Positions 5,560 through 11,837 of a stretch of DNA of 11,837 bases are shown one piece after another. The first letter of the stretch is position 1. Each line of letters begins with the position of its first letter. Source of the stretch: Firmicutes bacterium UBA1440 (GTDB lineage Bacteria; Bacillota; Clostridia; Peptostreptococcales; Anaerovoracaceae). The notes under the pieces are model-generated. The model was given only the letters and a program-made list of their open reading frames with translations, was not told the DNA's origin and made no database searches. The DNA lies in NCBI GenBank assembly GCA_002329565.1, contig DCTM01000030.1, forward strand, positions 43,413 to 55,249, in the 5' to 3' direction. The position numbers and the translations under genes were made by a program.

Positions 5560-7317
5560 TTATTTCTTGCTGCAATACATTACTGCGCACGATCCGGAAG
5601 GCAGATGCAGGTTGCCCCGGTCGTCAACTGTTGCGCGGCCCTCGGCGAGCATCCGATCAATATGCCACTCCGGTTCGACGACCGCATACGATCCGCAGTT
5701 GACCGCCACAACCAGACTCATCTCCTCGTTCTCACGTGTAAAGAGATACACGCCGTCTTTAGCGCCAAAGCTGCGGAAGGAGGTGTATCCGCCAAGCTTC
5801 GAGGGGTGACCGATTCCGGCGATTTGCTTTCGAAACGCGAGAAGCCTATTATAAAAGCTCTTAACTTTTTCATCTGCCTTCTCGGGCTCAAAGCAGCCGC
5901 GGTTGAACGGGTCGCGTTCTCCGGTCATCCCGTGCTCGTCACCGTAATAAATGCAAGGAATGCCGGGCAGGAACATCTGCAGCATAACTGCTTGAAACAA
6001 CTTTGCATCGCTGCCTAAAACTGTACGTATGCGGGCCGTGTCGTGCGTGCCGAGGATGTTCATCAGTCCGTAGAACACATCGGCGGGGTAATTCTCGCGC
6101 AGGCTTTCGACAGTATCCATAAATCGCGCAGCGTCAATTTCTCCGTTCAGAAAAGCTATAATTGCGTCTTTTACGGGATAATTCATCACGCTGTCGAGTT
6201 GCCCGCCCTGCAAATAACGCCGTCGTTGCCCGTAGGATATCTTATTCGAGGCATCTTCCCAAACCTCTCCGATTAAGGCAGAGTTGCTCTTCGTCTCCTT
6301 CATGGCACTGCGCAGGCCGTCGATAAACACGTCGGGCAGCTCGTCCGCCACATCGAGCCGTATCCCGGAAGCGCCGGCTTCCAGCACGGTGCGCACGACA
6401 GAATGTGTGTCACCGTAGATGAAGTATTGATAGCTCTCGTTCTCCTCATTTACGGCGGGCAGAGTATGGATGCCCCACCAACAATCATACACATGCGGAT
6501 ATTTTGAAAATGTATACCATGAGAAATAGGTAGAATCCGGGTCGTTGTACGCTCCCCCTTCTCCGTACGTCTTCTCTTTATTGAAGTAAATACTGTCGCT
6601 GCCTGTATGGTTAAAAACGCCGTCCACAATAATGCGCATCCCTCGCTCAGACGCAGCCAAACAGAGGTTGCGAAAATCTTCGTATGTCCCCAACAAAGGG
6701 TCTATACGCGTATAATCGGCGGTATCATAGCGGTGGTTGGAGAAGGCCGCAAAGATCGGATTGAGGTAGATTACAGTTACCCCCAGTTCAGCAAGATAAT
6801 CGAGCTGCTCAGCAATACCCGCCAGCGTTCCTCCGAAAAAGTCGACGTTGCCCGGCTCAGGTAATTCGCCCCACTCCCGGTTCAGAAAACGACCTCTCGT
6901 CAACAAGTTTTCGGCACGCTTCGCATCGAAGTCGCTACCGCGGCAAAACCGATCCGGAAAGATCTGATACATCAACCCTTGCTGCAGCCAGTCAGGATAG
7001 GCAAAGGAGTCACACTCATACACGGTCAATGCTTGCAGCCGACTTTCTTCGGCGAATCCGTCTTCATAAACCACCTTGAAACGATAGTAAAACAGGCCCT
7101 TGAAGGGGGCCTGCCAGTCAAAGTCGAAAGTATTGCCTGAGCGACGCGAAAACGAAATATATACGGGCTCGCAACCGTCGAGCGCCATCACCAGATAGGC
7201 TTCGACGGCATCATTGCCGTCACGTAAAGCCTCAATTTCAAACCGGGCGTTCTGCCCGCAGGCGAGCGCACCGAAAGGCATCTTGTGACTTTCACTCCTT
7301 GCATCAAAATGAATCAT
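5560..7317 (-). CDS. GH13 alpha-amylase-family glucan hydrolase (neopullulanase/cyclomaltodextrinase-like)
   Basis: This 585-aa cytoplasmic protein (no signal peptide) has a beta-sandwich N-domain (about 1-110), a GH13 barrel starting near GLMYQIFPDRF (to residue 124), and a C-terminal beta domain (about 500-585). The GH13 motifs are complete: DGVFNH with D232, GIRLDVADE with nucleophile D322, GEVWE with acid/base E351, and LGTHDT with D426. The N-domain and the segment YGQRRRYLQGGQLDSVMNYP resemble intracellular neopullulanase, maltogenic amylase and cyclomaltodextrinase relatives. Precise specificity cannot be told from sequence, and it is not a clear GlgX or GlgB. The start overlaps the glgP stop (ATGA at 7314-7317), with GAGGAG 8 nt upstream, so it is coupled to glgP. 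It probably trims or opens branched maltodextrins left by GlgP, or recycles imported ones. Confidence 0.9.
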   Translation of the reverse strand: MIHFDARSESHKMPFGALACGQNARFEIEALRDGNDAVEAYLVMALDGCEPVYISFSRRSGNTFDFDWQAPFKGLFYYRFKVVYEDGFAEESRLQALTVYECDSFAYPDWLQQGLMYQIFPDRFCRGSDFDAKRAENLLTRGRFLNREWGELPEPGNVDFFGGTLAGIAEQLDYLAELGVTVIYLNPIFAAFSNHRYDTADYTRIDPLLGTYEDFRNLCLAASERGMRIIVDGVFNHTGSDSIYFNKEKTYGEGGAYNDPDSTYFSWYTFSKYPHVYDCWWGIHTLPAVNEENESYQYFIYGDTHSVVRTVLEAGASGIRLDVADELPDVFIDGLRSAMKETKSNSALIGEVWEDASNKISYGQRRRYLQGGQLDSVMNYPVKDAIIAFLNGEIDAARFMDTVESLRENYPADVFYGLMNILGTHDTARIRTVLGSDAKLFQAVMLQMFLPGIPCIYYGDEHGMTGERDPFNRGCFEPEKADEKVKSFYNRLLAFRKQIAGIGHPSKLGGYTSFRSFGAKDGVYLFTRENEEMSLVVAVNCGSYAVVEPEWHIDRMLAEGRATVDDRGNLHLPSGSCAVMYCSKK

Positions 7318-9764
7318 ATGTCATTCTCCTCGCATACGGATCGAATATGCCAAATCTTTTGCGCATATTCTTCCACGGCTCTGTCGGCCGAGAAGATTCC
7401 TGCCTTGGCGATGTTCACGAGCGACATCCTGTTCCAACGTCTGCTGTCCTTATAGACTTCTGCCGCTCGAGCCTGCGCGTTTCGATATGAATCAAAATCC
7501 GCCAATACAAAATATCGGTCCGCAAACATACCGCTGACGACAGAGTTTGCAATCTCACTGAATTTGACGCCGTTTATACCCGAGTTAATCAGCGAAAGGA
7601 TGCCCGCGATATCGAAATCATTGATATATTCCCACGGGTTGTAATGCCCTGAGCGCGTCACGGCCTCAACCCGATCGGCATTCATCCCAAAGATAAAGAT
7701 ATTGTCGTCGCCGACTGCTCTGTGAATCTCCACATTGGCACCGTCCTCGGTTCCGAGTGTAATTGCGCCGTTGATCATCAGCTTCATATTTCCCGTTCCG
7801 GATGCCTCCTTGCCTGCCGGCGAGATCTGCTCTGAGATTTCTGCTGCCGGCATAATCAATTCGGACAAGGATACGGAATAATTCTCGAGGAAGGCTATTT
7901 TGATCCTGCCGCGCACATCGTCATCCCGCTCAAGCATTTCGGAAAGATTGCATGCCAGCGAGATAATCTGTTTGGCCATGAAATATCCGGCAGCCGCCTT
8001 CGCTCCGAAAATAAAAGTGCGCGGTTGTATCTCGACATTCGGGTTTTGTTTAATCCGGTTGTACAGATAAATAATGTGAAAAATATTCAGAAGCTGTCTT
8101 TTATATTCGTGCAGGCGCTTAACTTGTACGTCGAATATCGAGTCCGGATCGGTGACAATACCGTTGTGACGGTAGATATAGTCTGAGAGGCGTGCCTTAT
8201 TTGCCCTCTTGATTTTCGCCAACCGGTCAAGCACTGCCCCGTCATCGGCAAACTCCAACAGATTTTCCAAGGCCCGCGCATCGCTTTTGAAAGATTCTCC
8301 GATCAGTTCACTTATAAATTCGGTGAGCAACGGGTTCGCCTGGCAGAGCCATCTTCGATAGGCTATGCCGTTGGTTATATTAGTAAATTTATCCGGCATC
8401 ATATCTGAAAAACCGCGAAACAGATCATCGCGAATAATGTTGCTGTGCAATTCGGATACCCCGTTGACCTTTTGCGCGGCCACGACACAGAGATTCGCCA
8501 TGCGCAGTGTGCCGCCTCGAGCAACAGCCATGCTCTGACGCAAAGCCTCATCGTTCGGATACTGCTTGAACAGTTCTATATTAAAGCGCCTGTCTATTTC
8601 TCTGACAATTGAATGAATGCGCGGCAACAATTCTTTAAACAGATCTTCGGGCCACTTCTCCAGCGCTTCCGGCATTACGGTATGATTTGTATATGATACG
8701 GTTTTGCAGGTAATTTTCCAAGCCTCGTTCCAGCTGTAGCCGTACGTATCGATAAGCACGCGCATCAGCTCCGGAATCGCCATGGCAGGATGTGTGTCGT
8801 TGATATGGAGGGCATTTTTTTCATGGAAGTTATCGAGTGTGCCATACTTCTTCAAGTGTTTGCGAGCCAAAAATTGAATCGTCGCGGAGATGAAGAAATA
8901 TTGCTGCATTATACGCAACTCCTTGCCTTCTCGATGTGCATCCTCCGGATAGAGTATCTTGGAAATAATCTCCGCCCTGTGTTTTTTCTCCATCGCCTGC
9001 AGATATTTACCCTTAGCAAACAACTGCATGTCGATGCTGATTGGCGACTTCGATTGCCAAAGCCGCAGTGTGTTTACAATTTCGCTGTTATAACCGCTGA
9101 TGAGCATGTCGCGCGGCACAGCCAGCACGGTCATATAGTCTCTGTGGATCAGTTTCATATGACCGTGTTCGTCCCAAACTTCCTCCAGCTTGCCTCCGAA
9201 GTGAATTTCCTCGGTTTCTTCCTTCTTTGTAATCAGCCAGCACCCTCCTCGATCGAGCCACTGATCCGGTTCTTCAATCTGCTTGCCATCGACGATCCTC
9301 TGCTTGAAAATACCGTACTCGTAGCAAATCGACATTCCGTGAACCAGATAACCGCTCCCGGCTGCCGCATCGAGGTAGCATGAGGCGAGGCGTCCCAGTC
9401 CTCCGTTGCCAAGCCCTGCGTCGGGATCCAGCTTATACAAATCCTCGAGATTGCGACCGAGGTCATTGAGCGCTTCTTCAAGCACATCTTCAATTCCGAA
9501 ATTAAAGGCATTGTTTTTCAGTGAAGCTCCCGGTAAAAACTCCATCGAAAGATAGTAAACCTGCTTTTCCGTCGTCGTGCTGTCCTTATCGTGATGCCTA
9601 AGCCACAGTTCAGAAAGAATATCTCTTATCACTCTGCATGAAGCCGTGTAAAATTGCTCATCCGAAGCGGTCTCAACATCCTTGCCGAAATAGCGCAACA
9701 GTTTATTCCTGATCTTTGCTTTGAATTCTTCCTTCGTATAGGGTTGTTTCTTCTCTGTATCCAT
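7314..9764 (-). CDS. glgP: Glycogen/maltodextrin phosphorylase
   Basis: This 816-aa GT35 phosphorylase releases glucose-1-phosphate from the non-reducing ends of alpha-1,4-glucan using phosphate and pyridoxal phosphate. EASGTGNMKLMINGA carries the PLP lysine, K661. The N-terminal part contains LGNGGLGRLASCYLD (about 115-130) and the YLSMEFLPG family motif. GTEDGANVEI follows the lysine region. Length is normal for bacterial enzymes. The start was placed at ATG 9762-9764 because GGAGG lies 8 nt upstream and MDTEKKQPYTKEEFKAKI matches the usual N-terminus; an open frame extends to ATG 9830, deeper inside glgA. With this start it overlaps glgA by 62 bp. The stop overlaps the GH13 start. It is the third gene of the operon seen here. 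Confidence 0.95.
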   Translation of the reverse strand: MDTEKKQPYTKEEFKAKIRNKLLRYFGKDVETASDEQFYTASCRVIRDILSELWLRHHDKDSTTTEKQVYYLSMEFLPGASLKNNAFNFGIEDVLEEALNDLGRNLEDLYKLDPDAGLGNGGLGRLASCYLDAAAGSGYLVHGMSICYEYGIFKQRIVDGKQIEEPDQWLDRGGCWLITKKEETEEIHFGGKLEEVWDEHGHMKLIHRDYMTVLAVPRDMLISGYNSEIVNTLRLWQSKSPISIDMQLFAKGKYLQAMEKKHRAEIISKILYPEDAHREGKELRIMQQYFFISATIQFLARKHLKKYGTLDNFHEKNALHINDTHPAMAIPELMRVLIDTYGYSWNEAWKITCKTVSYTNHTVMPEALEKWPEDLFKELLPRIHSIVREIDRRFNIELFKQYPNDEALRQSMAVARGGTLRMANLCVVAAQKVNGVSELHSNIIRDDLFRGFSDMMPDKFTNITNGIAYRRWLCQANPLLTEFISELIGESFKSDARALENLLEFADDGAVLDRLAKIKRANKARLSDYIYRHNGIVTDPDSIFDVQVKRLHEYKRQLLNIFHIIYLYNRIKQNPNVEIQPRTFIFGAKAAAGYFMAKQIISLACNLSEMLERDDDVRGRIKIAFLENYSVSLSELIMPAAEISEQISPAGKEASGTGNMKLMINGAITLGTEDGANVEIHRAVGDDNIFIFGMNADRVEAVTRSGHYNPWEYINDFDIAGILSLINSGINGVKFSEIANSVVSGMFADRYFVLADFDSYRNAQARAAEVYKDSRRWNRMSLVNIAKAGIFSADRAVEEYAQKIWHIRSVCEENDI

Positions 9765-11187
9765 CCGCAATTCCTCCGTATACCTCCAAATATCTTTCCG
9801 CGCCTCTGCTCCAAGAAAAGTCACTGGCAAAGGCGTTATCCGTCAAGATATCCCAATCTGCAGGGCTGTGATAGAGAGCGATTGCCCGTTTGACCGCACC
9901 GAGCATATCCTGCGCGTTGATTTGTCCGAACGTAACCCCGTTGCCGCTCTTCTCAACGGGATTGTACGGGACAATACTGTCTTGAAGGCCTCCGGTAGCT
10001 CGTACGATCGGTACAGTACCGTACTTGGCGGCGATCATTTGCGACAGGCCGCAAGGTTCGCTGAGCGACGGCATCAAAAATAGATCGACTCCCGCATAGA
10101 TGCGTCCCGCAATCTCGGATGAAAAGGAGCAGTTTGCCCACACGCGTCCCTGATAGCGTTCCGCCATCGAGCGGAAGAAGTCCTCGTACTGCTTTTCGCC
10201 CGAACCGAGCAGAACAAACTGCACGTCCTCGCACATCAGCTCATCGAAGACGCTGACGACCAAATCGATACCCTTATGAGCTACGAGTCGCGTGACCATG
10301 CCGATGATAGGCGTGTGCTCGCGTTCTTCCAGCCCACAGTCGCGGCGCAACGCCGCCTTGTTCTCGCTCTTGTCGGCCTTGGTCGCACGCGAATAGCTCT
10401 TATGTATCGCCTTGTCCGTCCACGGATTGAACAGCTCTGTGTCTATCCCGTTGAGAATACCGACGAGCTTATATTCGTTTTCCTTTATTATGTTCTCTAG
10501 ACCGCGACCAAAATATCCGTACTTAATTTCTTGGGCATAGGTTGGGCTTACCGTCGTCAGCTTATCGCAGGTCACGATGGCACCCTTCATCAGATTGATA
10601 CAGCCTGCGTATTCGCAGATGCGCCGGCCCTCTTCGGAGAGTCCGAAGAGATCGCCTCCGGTTTCGTTGCCGAATTTTCCCTGATACTCGATATTGTGTA
10701 TAGTAAATACAGTGCGCAGACCTTCGTGCAACTTGCTCTGTGCATACAGTGTTTTCAGATACACGGGAATCAGCGCGGTCTGCCACTCATTGCAGTGCAG
10801 AATATGCGGCTTGAAATCCGGCAGAAGAGGCAGACAATCCATGGCCGCATTGCAAAAGTAGGCAAAGCGCTCACCATCGTCGTAATAGCCGTAGTATGAG
10901 TCGCGAGCAAAGTATTCCTCGTTGTCTATAAAGAAAAATGTAATTCCGTTGTATTCCATACTGTAAAGGCCGCAGTACTTCGTGCGCCACGACACATGGG
11001 TATCGAATACTGCCACCTGTTTCATGTCAGAGAAATATTGTGCCTTTATATTTCGGTAAAGCGGCATCATCACCTTGGCATTGACGCCCCGCTCAATCAG
11101 CTCATGCGGCAAAGCGCCCATGACGTCTCCCAGCCCGCCCGATTTTGCAAAGGGCGTGGCCTCTGTACAAATAAACAATATATTCAT
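9703..11187 (-). CDS. glgA: Glycogen synthase (ADP-glucose-dependent)
   Basis: This 494-aa GT5 enzyme transfers glucose from ADP-glucose to the growing alpha-1,4-glucan chain. KSGGLGDV places the ADP-glucose-binding lysine at K15, and SLSEPCGLSQ places catalytic E377, both at the E. coli GlgA positions. ATGGLQDSI near the C-terminus is also a family motif. The ATG at 11185-11187 has AAAGGAA 5 nt upstream and lies 13 bp after the glgD stop. The protein is some 15 residues longer than the usual 475-480. The extra C-terminal tail (GYREETTLYEGRIQSKDQE) coincides with the overlap into glgP, which suggests a late extension past an older stop. Confidence 0.97.
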   Translation of the reverse strand: MNILFICTEATPFAKSGGLGDVMGALPHELIERGVNAKVMMPLYRNIKAQYFSDMKQVAVFDTHVSWRTKYCGLYSMEYNGITFFFIDNEEYFARDSYYGYYDDGERFAYFCNAAMDCLPLLPDFKPHILHCNEWQTALIPVYLKTLYAQSKLHEGLRTVFTIHNIEYQGKFGNETGGDLFGLSEEGRRICEYAGCINLMKGAIVTCDKLTTVSPTYAQEIKYGYFGRGLENIIKENEYKLVGILNGIDTELFNPWTDKAIHKSYSRATKADKSENKAALRRDCGLEEREHTPIIGMVTRLVAHKGIDLVVSVFDELMCEDVQFVLLGSGEKQYEDFFRSMAERYQGRVWANCSFSSEIAGRIYAGVDLFLMPSLSEPCGLSQMIAAKYGTVPIVRATGGLQDSIVPYNPVEKSGNGVTFGQINAQDMLGAVKRAIALYHSPADWDILTDNAFASDFSWSRGAERYLEVYGGIADGYREETTLYEGRIQSKDQE

Positions 11188-11200
11188 ATGAATTCCTTTG

Positions 11201-11837
11201 CTATATTATGGTCTTCTTTTCGACGACTACCGGGTAGGTTTCATGCCCGGCAATGCGTTTGCCGTCACGTACTATGACATCCTTATCCAAAATGACGTGC
11301 TCGAGAGTCACATTCTGCATAACCTCTGTATTCTGCATGACAATGCTGTTCTTGATCACGCTGCCGCGACCGATCTTTACTCCTCTGGAAATGATGCAGT
11401 TCTCTATACTGCCTTCGATGACGCAACCGTCTGACACAAGGCAATTTTTGACCGAACAGCCCGGAGCGTATAGTGCCGGCACGCTGTTCTTGACCTTTGT
11501 GTAGATCGGTTTTGTGAAGATATCCCTGCGGAAATCTTCTTTCAAAAAATTCATATTTGCCTTCATGTATCCCGAGACAGTGCTGATTTCCAACAGCGCT
11601 CCCTTGTATTCGTATCCCCTGATATTCAAGGTCTTAGTCAAGCGTTGCAGTACATCGGCATGCCAACTGTATTTGTGCCCCGCGATACTGTCTGCTACTA
11701 TACTCTCAAGCAGCGACTTTTTGATTACATAAATATCGACCGCCCACTTTTCTTCCTGCGAACGAATATCATCGCCGTTAAACATAATCTCTGTGATTCT
11801 GCCCGTATTATCCATATATACGAGCGGCATGTTAAAC
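11201..11837 (-). CDS. glgD: GlgD, glucose-1-phosphate adenylyltransferase-related subunit (C-terminal part)
   Basis: The last 211 residues of this gene are present; the frame is open at the right edge, so the ATG at 11830 is internal and not a start. The region from about SVPALYAPGCSVKNCLVSDG onward forms a left-handed beta-helix of hexapeptide-like repeats (GCVIEGSIENCIISRGVKIG, then GSVIKNSIVMQ). It ends HVILDKDVIVRDG and YPVVVEKKTII. This C-terminus is typical of GlgD rather than GlgC. GlgD is found in Bacillota, where it joins GlgC to make ADP-glucose from glucose-1-phosphate and ATP; it is commonly described as a modulatory subunit lacking some catalytic residues, which cannot be checked because the N-terminus is missing. 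glgC is expected just beyond the right edge. glgA follows 13 bp downstream. Confidence 0.92.
   Translation of the reverse strand, partial: FNMPLVYMDNTGRITEIMFNGDDIRSQEEKWAVDIYVIKKSLLESIVADSIAGHKYSWHADVLQRLTKTLNIRGYEYKGALLEISTVSGYMKANMNFLKEDFRRDIFTKPIYTKVKNSVPALYAPGCSVKNCLVSDGCVIEGSIENCIISRGVKIGRGSVIKNSIVMQNTEVMQNVTLEHVILDKDVIVRDGKRIAGHETYPVVVEKKTII

Noticed and set aside
8790-9383. 197-codon plus-strand frame opposite glgP
   Set aside because: It is an antisense shadow of glgP with no recognisable domain.
9765-9830. Longer GlgP start at 9830 (838 aa)
   Set aside because: The extra residues are the out-of-frame shadow of the conserved glgA 3' region; the ATG at 9764 has a good ribosome binding site and fits the family N-terminus.

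Overview
This window looks like a chromosomal segment of a low-to-mid GC member of the Bacillota (Firmicutes), most likely a clostridial or related anaerobic lineage. The evidence is the yicC-gmk-rpoZ cluster, an RqcH (NFACT) gene, a GlgD-type subunit (a Bacillota hallmark), strong GGAGG-type ribosome binding sites and near-consensus sigma-A promoters. I see no IS element, phage gene, CRISPR array, tRNA or rRNA. Most of the window is ordinary housekeeping and storage metabolism.

Layout. The left edge holds the first 39 codons of rpsB (minus strand), preceded by a structured leader. Next come a stand-alone LytTR DNA-binding protein with a TTG start, then rpoZ, gmk and yicC, all on the minus strand. 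yicC is divergent from rqcH (plus strand); their promoters share a 16-bp palindrome. rqcH converges on pgeF (minus), and the last 20 bp of the two genes overlap. The intrinsic terminator of rqcH lies inside the pgeF coding sequence. Upstream of pgeF is a compact one-gene unit: a consensus promoter, an unrecognised 49-aa protein and a 13-bp-stem terminator.

The right half is a glycogen operon read leftward: glgD (3' part only), glgA, glgP and a GH13 alpha-glucan hydrolase, ending at a hairpin. Its genes are tightly packed: a 13-bp gap, a 62-bp overlap and an ATGA overlap. GlgD is related to the ADP-glucose-forming enzyme, GlgA builds alpha-1,4 chains, GlgP degrades them to glucose-1-phosphate, and the GH13 enzyme probably cuts maltodextrins or alpha-glucans. 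glgC, glgB and a debranching enzyme are not in the window.

The left half serves information processing: ribosome (rpsB), RNA polymerase omega (rpoZ), guanylate kinase (gmk), an RNase (yicC) and ribosome rescue quality control (rqcH). The least expected items are the receiver-less AgrA-like LytTR protein between rpoZ and rpsB, the 49-aa small-protein gene, and the compact regulatory arrangements at gene junctions (palindromic promoters, palindromic tail-to-tail overlap, terminator inside the opposing CDS). I found no clear multi-gene novel system.
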